Positions 1 to 7,640 of a DNA stretch of 11,324 nucleotides are shown one piece after another. The stretch's first letter is position 1. Every line of letters begins with the position of its first letter. The DNA comes from Deltaproteobacteria bacterium (GTDB lineage: Bacteria; Desulfobacterota; Binatia; UBA12015), in assembly GCA_003447545.1 (NCBI GenBank), contig DLYX01000600.1, positions 1-11,324 of the forward strand, written 5' to 3'. Both the position numbers and the translations under genes were made by a program. The notes below the pieces were generated by a model, which saw nothing but the letters and a program-made list of their open reading frames with translations, did no database searches and was not told where the DNA came from.

Positions 1-21
1 TAGGGAGCCTCGTGCAATTAG

Positions 22-27
22 TATAGT
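22..27 (+). promoter_or_regulatory. possible -10 element of the carboxylase operon
   Basis: The hexamer TATAGT lies 27 bases before the first start codon, in an AT-rich patch (11-33) that stands out from the GC-rich surroundings. A -35 box at normal spacing would fall at or beyond the window edge, so the promoter cannot be confirmed. An in-frame TAA at 28-30 shows this patch is not part of the downstream coding region. Confidence 0.25.
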
Positions 28-46
28 TAAAACGACACCTTAGCTC

Positions 47-50
47 GGAG
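47..50 (+). promoter_or_regulatory. ribosome binding site fixing the carboxyltransferase start
   Basis: GGAG sits four bases before the ATG at 55. The in-frame TAA at 28-30 rules out any start further upstream, and no ATG/GTG/TTG lies between in frame, so the start at 55 is well supported. Confidence 0.7.
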
Positions 51-54
51 AATC

Positions 55-1734
55 ATGGAGAACGCTGCACCAGAAGAGGCGGTAACGCCCACGTATACTC
101 TTGAAAACCCCTTCGCGACACCTTCGAAAACCGAGGGTAGTGAGCAACCGGCCTCAATTTATGAGGACGCCCTTGCTCTAGGCGAGGAATTGATTGCCAA
201 ACCCGAGCGCGGTGGTGGGTTGGACCGTGTGAGGGTTCAGCACGCCAAGGGGCGTATGACGGTCTTCGAGCGCATCAAGGTCCTGACCGCTCAGGAGCCC
301 AACCTTTTCTGGCAGAATTGGGGTCCCAATCTCGACGGCGCTTCGCTGGTTTGCGGCGTGCTCAATGTCGATGGCCGTGACGTCGCTGTTTACGGCCATG
401 ACTTCACTCTGCGTGCCGGTTCGATGGACGCGACCAATGGAGCCAAGCTGGCGCGTTTGATCTATATGGCGGGTGAGCGCGGCATTCCCCTGATCGGCAT
501 GAATGACTCCGCCGGAGCTTTCGTTCCGGCAGGGGTTGGCGGTCTGGACGGATATTCCGAAGCCTTCACGGCCCTGCGACGGATCAGCGGCTTGGTGCCC
601 AGTATCAGTCTGATGTTCGGTTATAATGCGGGCGGAGGATCCTATTTGCCTCGACAGGGATCGTTCATGATCCAGTCCGAAGATACCTTCATCGGTCTCA
701 CGGGCCCGGGCGTCGTGAAAAGTGTTCTCGGCGAGGAGATCTCCGCCGATGACCTTGGTGGACCGGGCGTTCATGCGCAGAGCGGCGTCTGCGACCTGAC
801 GACTCCGGACGAACTCGGTTCGCTGCGCACGGCGCTGCGTCTACTGAGCTACCTGCCTGATAATAACCGCAGCACCGCTCCTTTCCGACCGACTTCGGAT
901 TCGGTCGATCGCTTTACGATGGAAGAAGATATCTTGTTCCGCCGGACGTTCAATTCTCCGGCAGGCATGAATGCGCCGCTCGATATCACGCTCTACATGC
1001 AGCAGATCTGTGACCATGGCGAGTATTTCGAGATTCAGCCAACGCGTGCTCGCAATCTGGTCACGGCCTTCGGTCGCATCGGGGGGCATGTCGTCGGCTT
1101 TGTGGCCAATAATTCGTTCGTTTCCTCCGGGCAGATCGACACTCATGCCGCGCGCAAGGGAACCCGATTTATCCGCTTCTGTAACGTTTATAATATTCCG
1201 ATGATTTTTCTCGAGGATACAACCGGTTTCTTACCGGGGCGGGAGCAGGAGTCGGGCGGGATCGTACTTGAGGGGCGTCGTTTCCTCGACTCGATTATCG
1301 ATCTTCGAACACCTTCGATGACTTTGATCATCCGGAACGCTTTCGGCGGTGCCTATGCGAGTTACAACTCTCATTTTGTCGGGGCCGATATGGTCTTTAC
1401 GATGCCGCACGCTCGAGTCGCGGTGATGGGACCGGCGGGTAAGGATTTCGTCTATAAAAGCGAGCTGAAAGAGGCGCAGGCGCTCTACCGAAAAGCTCTG
1501 GCTGACGGGGCAAGCGAGGCCGAGGCCGCAGTCGCGAGGGATGCGGCTCTGCAGGTCCTCACGGATCGCTATGAGAGCGAACTGATGAACCCGAAGGAAG
1601 CCCTGTCGTTGGGCAGTATCTCTCGGGTCGTGATGCCCGGGACCAGTCGCCGTATTTTGGCTCAGAATCTGGATTTTCTGATGCGCACCTATGAGCCTTC
1701 GCCGATGAGCGGGCCGCAGCGTGAATTCGAGTAA
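55..1734 (+). CDS. acyl-CoA carboxylase, carboxyltransferase (beta) subunit
   Basis: This is the carboxyltransferase half of a biotin-dependent acyl-CoA carboxylase. It moves the carboxyl group from carboxybiotin to an acyl-CoA in the cytoplasm. The 559 aa are somewhat longer than typical PccB/AccD5-type subunits, mostly through an acidic N-terminal extension of about 35 residues. Two crotonase-fold halves are visible. The N-half (about 40-290) carries NAGGGSYLP at 191-199, matching the family's CAGGAxYSP oxyanion loop, and the [13 protein letters not shown] block at 216-228. The C-half (about 310-545) carries [10 protein letters not shown] at 386-395 and [10 protein letters not shown] at 427-436, matching the family's D-x-P-G-F-x-P-G and R-K-A-Y-G-G-A-Y blocks. 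The usual DSGGARIQEG block reads [10 protein letters not shown] (151-160), so this is a divergent branch and the substrate (acetyl-, propionyl- or other acyl-CoA) cannot be told from sequence. The biotin-carrying partner follows 11 bases downstream. The family call is firm; substrate is unknown. Confidence 0.93.
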   Translation: MENAAPEEAVTPTYTLENPFATPSKTEGSEQPASIYEDALALGEELIAKPERGGGLDRVRVQHAKGRMTVFERIKVLTAQEPNLFWQNWGPNLDGASLVCGVLNVDGRDVAVYGHDFTLRAGSMDATNGAKLARLIYMAGERGIPLIGMNDSAGAFVPAGVGGLDGYSEAFTALRRISGLVPSISLMFGYNAGGGSYLPRQGSFMIQSEDTFIGLTGPGVVKSVLGEEISADDLGGPGVHAQSGVCDLTTPDELGSLRTALRLLSYLPDNNRSTAPFRPTSDSVDRFTMEEDILFRRTFNSPAGMNAPLDITLYMQQICDHGEYFEIQPTRARNLVTAFGRIGGHVVGFVANNSFVSSGQIDTHAARKGTRFIRFCNVYNIPMIFLEDTTGFLPGREQESGGIVLEGRRFLDSIIDLRTPSMTLIIRNAFGGAYASYNSHFVGADMVFTMPHARVAVMGPAGKDFVYKSELKEAQALYRKALADGASEAEAAVARDAALQVLTDRYESELMNPKEALSLGSISRVVMPGTSRRILAQNLDFLMRTYEPSPMSGPQREFE

Positions 1735-1738
1735 GGGG
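1733..1738 (+). promoter_or_regulatory. ribosome binding site for the biotin carboxylase gene
   Basis: AAGGGG overlaps the TAA stop of the carboxyltransferase gene and lies seven bases before the GTG at 1746. This supports the GTG over the adjacent TTG and suggests the two subunits are translated from one message. Confidence 0.6.
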
Positions 1739-1745
1739 TAGAGTC

Positions 1746-4502
1746 GTGTTGAATCAGAATTTGGAAACCACCCTTTTCGCTGAAGCTGCGACAGATTGGC
1801 AGCGCTCGTTCGATCTCTCGGGGATGAAGATCCTGGTCGTTTGTCGTGGGCCTGTTCGCGAGGAGGCGTTTGAGGTCTTCGCCAGGGCCGGCGTTGGCGA
1901 GTGGGGTATGCTGCTCTCCGAAAAAGATTCGGTGACCTACCCGCGTTGTCTGGCTCCCGAATTACGGAGTATTGCTTTTCCGGCCAATGTCCACCGCGTC
2001 CCGGACTATATGGGTGTCGGGCAGGAAGAGAAGCTCGAGCGGATCGCTGAAATCGTCGCGATTGCGAAAGACCACCAATACACGCATTTGTTTGCCGGCT
2101 ACGGCTTTATGGCTGAGGACGCGGAGTTTGTCGCTGCGATCGAGAAGGCAGGGCTGGCGTTTGTCGGGCCGTCCTCGGCGGTGATTCGTCAGGCTGGCGC
2201 CAAGGACGAAGCAAAAAAGCTGGCTCGCAGTCTGGGCAACGCCGTGATTCCTGGTGTCGACGATATATCTTCGCGCGTGCTCGCAAGCCGGGTCGGTGAT
2301 CAGGCGGGGCTCGAAGCCTTGGCCAAAAAGAAAGATCTGTCGTTCACATGGAACTCCGACAAGGGACTTTCCGAGAATGCCGAGGCTCTATTGCAGGCGG
2401 GGTATGCCGGCACATCGGAACTCGTCACGATCGAGGAGTTGCAGGCGCAAGCTCTGGCCGAATGTGAAACGATCTGGGTCGACTATCCCGGCCGTCGCAT
2501 TCGCTTCAAGCATATCGGCGGTGGTGGCGGTAAGGGCCAGCGCGTCGTTCAGGCACCGGCTGATGTCGCTACGGCCGTGATGGATATTCTGGCCGAGTCG
2601 AAGGTGGTTGAGCCGGGCTCGAACCGCAATTTCCTGATCGAACTCAATATCGAACTGACTCGTCATAACGAGATTCAATTGATCGGCAACGGGTCCTGGT
2701 GCCTGTCTCTGGGTGGTCGGGACTGCTCGGTACAAATGCATGAGCAGAAACTTCTCGAAGTCTCGCTGACTCAGGAATTGCTCGACGTGGAGATCGCGCA
2801 GGCCAATGAGGTTGCAGCCGAAGTGTTACGAGGCGACAAAGGCGCGCTTGCCCGCATGGAAGAGGAAGGCGAGAGGTTCGGTGAAGCCACCTGCCTGAAT
2901 TCGGTCTCGACTTTTGAGTGCATCGTGGATGGATTCGACCATTTCTTCATGGAGATGAATACACGGATTCAGGTCGAGCATATCGTGACGGAGTTGGCCT
3001 ATCGTCTCAAGATTACCAATCCCGATGATGCCGGTGACTTTTTCTACGTCGATGACCTGATCGAGGCGATGTGCTTGATCGCGGTTCACGGCGATCGTGT
3101 GCCTCGTCCCGAGCGTATCGTCCGCAATGTTTCGGGACTCGAAGTTCGGATCAATGCCACCAACCAAGCCTTGCAGCCCCATGCCGGCGGTATGATCAAG
3201 GGATGGTCTGCACCGCTTGATGGCGAGATTCGCTACGATCAGGGAATCGGTAAACGAAATCCCGACACGGGTTCGTTTGTCTATTATAATCTCGCAGGAG
3301 CCTATGACTCGAATATCGCCCTTGTGCTGACGTCAGGCAAGACGCGACGCGAGAACTACGAGGCGATGGCTGAAGTCCTGCGACGCATGGAGATTCGTGG
3401 CGCAGATCTGCAAACCAACTTGCCCGTTCACTACGGTTTGGTGCAATGGTTCCTTGGCAAGGGTGTGATGGCGGAGCCAACAACGCGCTTCATGGGCCCC
3501 TTTCTGAATGCTGTCGGCTCGCTGCAGTTGGTCATCAACGATGTGGATCTCGACCAGGCGGTACGCCAATTGCTGGACTCCCAGAAGGATCCCGCGGGTC
3601 GCGCCATTCTGGCGGCCAAGGAGACTCTTCTCCGGCGGCCGATTGAGAGGTTGCTCGAAAGTGCTCATATCTTCGGCGGATTTCTGGGACGTTACGACGG
3701 CGAATTGTGGCAGCGGGACGGGCATACTGTGTCCTTCGTCGCGAATCCGATCCGCTTCCTCGAGGAGCTCTATCGCTTCCTGAACCTCGAGGATTCTTCA
3801 CAAAAGCCACCTTCCGACAAGATCTGGGGGCACGATCTCGAGATTTTGAACAGCGCCAGCGCTTTTTACGCCGAGATCGAGTCGCTCACGGGCGCGGCCT
3901 CCCACGCGGATTTGATGAAGCTTTTTGCCACAGCGAAAGCACCGGCGAGTCTGGCTGATCGAGGCGGGGACTTCTGGGACCGCTGCGTCTCTGCGCATCG
4001 GGGATTTCAGGAAGGTTTGTCCTGGCTGTTGTTGATCCCGCGCATTGGTCTGCGCGCGGGATTCCTCGATATTCAAATCGACGAGAAGCTGCAGCCGGTA
4101 TTCCCGGAGAAATTCAATGACGCAGAATTCTCCAAGGAATGCCTGCGGGCTTTGGCGCCGCCGCCGCGGGCCAGTTCCGACGAAATCGTGACGCCGATGG
4201 GTGGCAGTTTCTTTGCGCGCGAAGCACCGCATCTACCGATTCTGGCGGAGGTGGGTACTCATTTTGAGGGAGGAGATCCTCTTTTCGTCATCGAAGTGAT
4301 GAAGATGTTCAATAAGGTGAGTGTTCCTTTCTCGGGGACGATTACCGAGAATCTCGCCTCGGATCTCGACGGCAAAGTCGTCTCCAAGGGGCAGGCCATC
4401 TTCAAGATCGAGCCGGATGAGAAAATCGAGGAAGAGAGCGAGGAAGCAATCGCGGCGAGGCGGAAGGAAGTCACCATCGCATTGATGGAGAGAACGGACT
4501 GA
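1746..4502 (+). CDS. biotin carboxylase-biotin carrier fusion subunit of acyl-CoA carboxylase
   Basis: This is the alpha subunit of the carboxylase. It carboxylates its own biotin using ATP and bicarbonate, then hands the carboxyl to the upstream-encoded subunit. The biotin carboxylase part spans about 25-590. Visible residues, matched to E. coli AccC from memory, are K153 (ATP lysine), K255 before the glycine-rich loop GGGGGKG (258-264), H307 and E309, K335, E391, and the E403/N405/R407/Q409/V410/E411 catalytic stretch. Residues 815-890 are a biotin carrier domain, with the biotin-accepting K853 in EVMKM. Three things are odd. About 60 extra residues lie between PG (169-170) and K255. E333 sits where AccC has His236. 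About 220 residues of connecting domain (590-810) bring the length to 918 aa, against roughly 600-670 for usual alpha subunits. The tail (890-918) is charged. The start is GTG. The lipoprotein gene begins one base after the stop. Function is confident; substrate is unknown. Confidence 0.93.
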   Translation: MLNQNLETTLFAEAATDWQRSFDLSGMKILVVCRGPVREEAFEVFARAGVGEWGMLLSEKDSVTYPRCLAPELRSIAFPANVHRVPDYMGVGQEEKLERIAEIVAIAKDHQYTHLFAGYGFMAEDAEFVAAIEKAGLAFVGPSSAVIRQAGAKDEAKKLARSLGNAVIPGVDDISSRVLASRVGDQAGLEALAKKKDLSFTWNSDKGLSENAEALLQAGYAGTSELVTIEELQAQALAECETIWVDYPGRRIRFKHIGGGGGKGQRVVQAPADVATAVMDILAESKVVEPGSNRNFLIELNIELTRHNEIQLIGNGSWCLSLGGRDCSVQMHEQKLLEVSLTQELLDVEIAQANEVAAEVLRGDKGALARMEEEGERFGEATCLNSVSTFECIVDGFDHFFMEMNTRIQVEHIVTELAYRLKITNPDDAGDFFYVDDLIEAMCLIAVHGDRVPRPERIVRNVSGLEVRINATNQALQPHAGGMIKGWSAPLDGEIRYDQGIGKRNPDTGSFVYYNLAGAYDSNIALVLTSGKTRRENYEAMAEVLRRMEIRGADLQTNLPVHYGLVQWFLGKGVMAEPTTRFMGPFLNAVGSLQLVINDVDLDQAVRQLLDSQKDPAGRAILAAKETLLRRPIERLLESAHIFGGFLGRYDGELWQRDGHTVSFVANPIRFLEELYRFLNLEDSSQKPPSDKIWGHDLEILNSASAFYAEIESLTGAASHADLMKLFATAKAPASLADRGGDFWDRCVSAHRGFQEGLSWLLLIPRIGLRAGFLDIQIDEKLQPVFPEKFNDAEFSKECLRALAPPPRASSDEIVTPMGGSFFAREAPHLPILAEVGTHFEGGDPLFVIEVMKMFNKVSVPFSGTITENLASDLDGKVVSKGQAIFKIEPDEKIEEESEEAIAARRKEVTIALMERTD

Positions 4503-4503
4503 C

Positions 4504-6612
4504 GTGGTTGCAGATCGGAACTCCGTGGGGCTGGCCGCTGCTCTCGCCTCCCTCGTGGTTACAGGGTGCGTGAATCAGCCGCTGTCATCACGGACCGTTG
4601 TTGTCGAGGAGAGATTGCGTGATCGCGACTTTGGCGAGCCTGCGCATGAGCATCAACCCATGCTGGCGATCGGCCGAACCGCCAGAGAAGTGATTGTGGC
4701 CCCGGAAATTCTGCCCATCACAGATCTCCAAACGGCTTTATTCGAGGATGGGTTGATCGAGGCCGATATCGATGTCGCTGCTGTCAGCGAGGATTCGGTG
4801 ATCGGGCTGGAGGTAATTGCTCTGGGCGTGCCCGTTCTTCTCGGCACGGAAGCCGCGAACGCGATCGCGGCCGGAGGGCGCTTCATTCGACTTGATCGGG
4901 GCTGGACCATCGAGCCTTTGGGAGCCGGGCGGTTGCGCTTGCAAGTCGACGCGGAAGCCGTGGCCGACGCCGTTCCTGATGAGCAGGAAACTTTGCAGTT
5001 GTTGTTCAAGCTGGTCGCAAGTGACCCTGTTCCGTCTCGATTGCGGAGTCGCTCGTTCGTCTTGCCATCAGCGGCTTCTCTGGAGCTGCCGTGGGGGCTT
5101 CTGGCGTCTCGCCCCGGTGAGCGAGCGGAGCCAATCGAGCTACGCGGGATTCTTGATTGTGGGGGAGAGGCCGACGAGCTGTTGGCGCAAACCATAACCG
5201 CTGGAGTTGACGCAGAGGGGTGGCGCGTCCCGCAGATCGATGTTTCGGGTAAGGAAGGTCTGTGCCAGCTTGAATTGATTCAGCTTGGTTCAAACGGAAG
5301 GGCTTCGCCCTTGATTGTCTGGGGCGCACCACAGATCCTGATCTCTGAAGACGAGGAATCTTTGCGCATCGTTTTGATCTCTCTCGATACTCTGCGTGCG
5401 GACCATATGTCCGGCTATGGTTACGCCCGGTCGACCACGCCTGTCATGGATCGAGAGCTTTTGGCTCGCGGGGTGCGTTTCACCGACGCGATGACGACGA
5501 TCGCGAGCACTGGCACCGCTCATCTGAGTCTGTTCACCGGTGAGTTTCCCCGCGCACAGCTGCCGAATGGTCGAATAGGGCGCAACACCGCAACTCCGAC
5601 TTTAGCGGAACTTCTCCAGAAGGGTTCCTACGCGACCGCAGCCTTCACCGAGGACGGACTCATTAGTGGCCCTTTTGGTTTCTGGTACGGGTTCGATCTT
5701 TTTCGAGAGTACCATGTTCTCTCCGAGGGGCGTGGTGCTGGAGTCTTCGCCGATGGGATCGACTACATCCGGGAAAACCGCGACCGCCGCTTCTTTCTGT
5801 TTCTCCATACCTACAGGGTTCATGACCCATGGGATCCAACGCCTGCTTCCAGCGGGCTGTTTCGGGATAGTGCTGATTGGAGCCAGGGTAAGCTGGATTC
5901 GAGAATTCCTAAAAGGCAGAGGGCGGTGGTCGATGACTACGATCGGACGATCGTCGATGCTGATCAGATGGTTGCGGGATTTCTCGACGAACTTGAGCGT
6001 CTGGGATTGAGTGAGAACACTCTGGTGGTGCTGGTTTCTGACCACGGAGAAGCTTTTGGCGAGCATGGAATTCTTGGCCACGGGTTGGCCGCGCATCAGG
6101 AGCAATTGCAGATACCGCTGGTGTTTCGGGGTCCGGGAATTGCCGAGGGGGTCGTGCGCGAGGATCCGGTCGGAATCACTGACGTTGCCAGCACGATCCT
6201 GGAACTGGCAGGTCTTCCTTTCGAGGGCGTTGGTTCAAGTCGCAGCTTGGCAGGCTTGTTGCGGGTTGAGACTGATAAAAGAGAATCGCCGCCGATATTA
6301 CCGGAGAGCCCACTCTTTTTTACGCGACTTTTAGGCGAGTCGCCGAAAAACTCCTTTGACGGCGTAAGGATGGGCGATCAGAAACTGATGCGCGAAGGAA
6401 ATCGCTGCAGTCTGTTTTCAATGTCTGCCGACCCTCAGGAAAATCAGCCAACCACGGTGGCTTGTAGCGAGAGTCGATTGGCGGCCGAGATCGATCGGTA
6501 CCGAACTCGAAGCCAGGCGGAACGTTTGGACAAGCAGGCTGCGGCAAACGAGCAGCCTGCAATTTCGCGCGATACTGCAGAGTCTCTTCGGGTGCTCGGC
6601 TACGTTGAATAG
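4504..6612 (+). CDS. lipoprotein of the sulfatase/alkaline phosphatase superfamily, Thr-type active site
   Basis: This is an exported, probably lipid-anchored metalloenzyme of the sulfatase fold (702 aa). The N-terminus has a hydrophobic stretch (8-19) and a lipobox ending at C22 (VVTGC). No Asp follows the Cys, so by the E. coli Lol rule it would go to the outer membrane. Residues 23-285 are a beta-rich region I do not recognise, with C219 and C254 able to form a disulfide. The catalytic domain begins with SLDTLRADH (D295, T296). It continues with H435 and H440 (LHTYRVHDP) and the metal motif SDHGEAFGEHG (D513, H514) followed by H526. It ends with ADPQEN (642-647) and a short LRVLGYVE tail. 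Where sulfatases have C-x-P-S-R, this protein has T336-G-T-A-H. It therefore cannot use formylglycine and is more likely a phosphatase, phosphodiesterase or LtaS/EptA-like transferase using Thr. GTG is the best start, since the next GTG (codon 8) would lose the charged n-region. It begins one base after the biotin carboxylase stop, so it is probably coupled to it. Confidence 0.85.
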   Translation: MVADRNSVGLAAALASLVVTGCVNQPLSSRTVVVEERLRDRDFGEPAHEHQPMLAIGRTAREVIVAPEILPITDLQTALFEDGLIEADIDVAAVSEDSVIGLEVIALGVPVLLGTEAANAIAAGGRFIRLDRGWTIEPLGAGRLRLQVDAEAVADAVPDEQETLQLLFKLVASDPVPSRLRSRSFVLPSAASLELPWGLLASRPGERAEPIELRGILDCGGEADELLAQTITAGVDAEGWRVPQIDVSGKEGLCQLELIQLGSNGRASPLIVWGAPQILISEDEESLRIVLISLDTLRADHMSGYGYARSTTPVMDRELLARGVRFTDAMTTIASTGTAHLSLFTGEFPRAQLPNGRIGRNTATPTLAELLQKGSYATAAFTEDGLISGPFGFWYGFDLFREYHVLSEGRGAGVFADGIDYIRENRDRRFFLFLHTYRVHDPWDPTPASSGLFRDSADWSQGKLDSRIPKRQRAVVDDYDRTIVDADQMVAGFLDELERLGLSENTLVVLVSDHGEAFGEHGILGHGLAAHQEQLQIPLVFRGPGIAEGVVREDPVGITDVASTILELAGLPFEGVGSSRSLAGLLRVETDKRESPPILPESPLFFTRLLGESPKNSFDGVRMGDQKLMREGNRCSLFSMSADPQENQPTTVACSESRLAAEIDRYRTRSQAERLDKQAAANEQPAISRDTAESLRVLGYVE

Positions 6613-6627
6613 CCCTCGGGAAATCCT

Positions 6628-7527
6628 CTATGTCGGGTCCGGTAGCTGACGTTTGCGTGCTGCGGGATGTTTTCCATCAGGCGTAGGTCGGATCAGGTGC
6701 TCTTGAACGCTCGAGGCAACGAGTTCGCCGGATTGGGAGAAGATCAGCGCCCTCCCGATGCCCCTGCCGCCAGCGGTGATCGGGCTATCCAGGTCGACCC
6801 GATGCCATTGGTCGAACTGGATCGGGCGGTGGAACCATAACGCATGGTCGAGGCTCGCGGACTGTACTTCCATGGCCGAGATCGGATGCGCGTGGAATGA
6901 ACCCGCCTGAATAATATAGTCGCTGGCGTAGGCCAAAGCGCATTGGTGGATGAGCGGATCCGAGGGCAGCGCGCTGCGGGTGCGCATCCAGGCGGTGACA
7001 TGGGGTTGCTTCACGTTTCGACTGAACATGGCAAAACCATCCGGAGCCAGAATCTCGATAGGGAGTTCCCCCATCACGCTGCTGTCGGGAGTCGCACTCT
7101 TGGGTAACCCCAAGGCTTTGCGTAGCGACCCCTCCCAGCTTTCACCGCCAGGGCCGTCACCCGGGGACATTGGCAGTTGATGTTCAGGTCCATCCTCATC
7201 GTGATGAAAAGACGCGGTAACCGTTGCGATGGCCACCCCATCCTGCGTGGCGGTTGATTCTCGAGTGGCAAAGGCACGTGAATCACGGAGTCGGCGGATT
7301 TCATAATCAATGAGTTGTTTGGGATTGCCGCGGTGCAGAAATTGCGCGTGGATCGAGTGCGGGCTTTTGCCCGAGACGGTCTGTGCGGCCGCAGAAAGCC
7401 CCTGCGCGAGAACGATGCCTCCAAATAGATGGTCGCCTGAGTCGAGTTGGCCGCTGGCCTGGTAGACATCCTTCGATATCTCCTGAAGTCCAAGTCGCTC
7501 AAGGAGCATGGCTGTCGAGGGGTGCAT
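6628..7527 (-). CDS. tesB: acyl-CoA thioesterase II (TesB family)
   Basis: This enzyme hydrolyses acyl-CoA to free fatty acid and CoA in the cytoplasm. The 299 aa fit the family (about 285-300) and form a double hotdog fold, about 15-108 and 165-280. Clear TesB landmarks are SGDHLFGGIVLAQ (30-42), YASDYI (200-205) with D203 matching E. coli Asp204, the SLDHALWFHRP block (225-235), and ASSVQEHLIRP (271-281) with Q275 matching Gln278. The third polar residue (Thr228 in E. coli) lies in a region reading DSPITAGGRG (247-256), as in the ESPxAGGSRG form of human ACOT8 as I remember it, so S248 may take that role. An in-frame TAA four codons upstream rules out a longer start. The gene lies last in the minus-strand series, 113 bases after the SGNH hydrolase, and converges on the lipoprotein gene. 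Its basic C-terminal tail (286-299) is not part of the fold. Confidence 0.93.
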   Translation of the reverse strand: MHPSTAMLLERLGLQEISKDVYQASGQLDSGDHLFGGIVLAQGLSAAAQTVSGKSPHSIHAQFLHRGNPKQLIDYEIRRLRDSRAFATRESTATQDGVAIATVTASFHHDEDGPEHQLPMSPGDGPGGESWEGSLRKALGLPKSATPDSSVMGELPIEILAPDGFAMFSRNVKQPHVTAWMRTRSALPSDPLIHQCALAYASDYIIQAGSFHAHPISAMEVQSASLDHALWFHRPIQFDQWHRVDLDSPITAGGRGIGRALIFSQSGELVASSVQEHLIRPTPDGKHPAARKRQLPDPT

Positions 7528-7640
7528 ATTACGTCCTTACCAGAAATAGCTCAACGGACACTGCCAACCGCGGCGGGGGGGCGAATTGCGATCCTCGAAG
7601 CCCACCCCTGTCTTGCTTTCAGCATCGGTTTCTCAGGTTT
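7528..7640 (-). other. 113-base gap between SGNH hydrolase and thioesterase genes
   Basis: The gap holds the thioesterase ribosome binding site, a run of seven C on the minus strand (7575-7581), and a short direct repeat GGTTTCT on the plus strand (7627-7633 and 7636-7642). On the minus strand TTGAGC and TAATAT stand 17 bases apart, but TAATAT runs into the ATG, so it is doubtful as a promoter. I see no hairpin followed by a T-run and no small gene. Confidence 0.4.
7534..7538 (-). promoter_or_regulatory. ribosome binding site of the thioesterase gene
   Basis: Read on the minus strand, AAGGA lies six bases before the ATG at 7527. Together with the in-frame stop just upstream it fixes the start. 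Its strength suggests independent initiation rather than coupling to the gene before it. Confidence 0.65.

Noticed and set aside
178..774. Minus-strand open frame of 198 codons opposite the carboxyltransferase gene
   Set aside because: Antisense to a firmly identified gene, with no recognisable motif; taken as a shadow.
4504..6612. Classical formylglycine sulfatase
   Set aside because: The required Cys or Ser and the Pro and Arg of the C/S-x-P-x-R signature are all absent; the position holds Thr.
6598..6614. GGCTA...TAGCC hairpin at the end of the lipoprotein gene as a terminator
   Set aside because: The stem is only five base pairs with a seven-base loop, and no T-run follows on either strand.
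7528..7551. TTGAGC-17-TAATAT as a thioesterase promoter
   Set aside because: The -10-like hexamer overlaps the start codon; a transcript starting after it would lose the strong ribosome binding site, so chance is more likely.
7575..7581. Seven-G tract as a phase-variation switch
   Set aside because: The tract is short, lies between genes in GC-rich DNA, and is not placed between recognisable promoter boxes.
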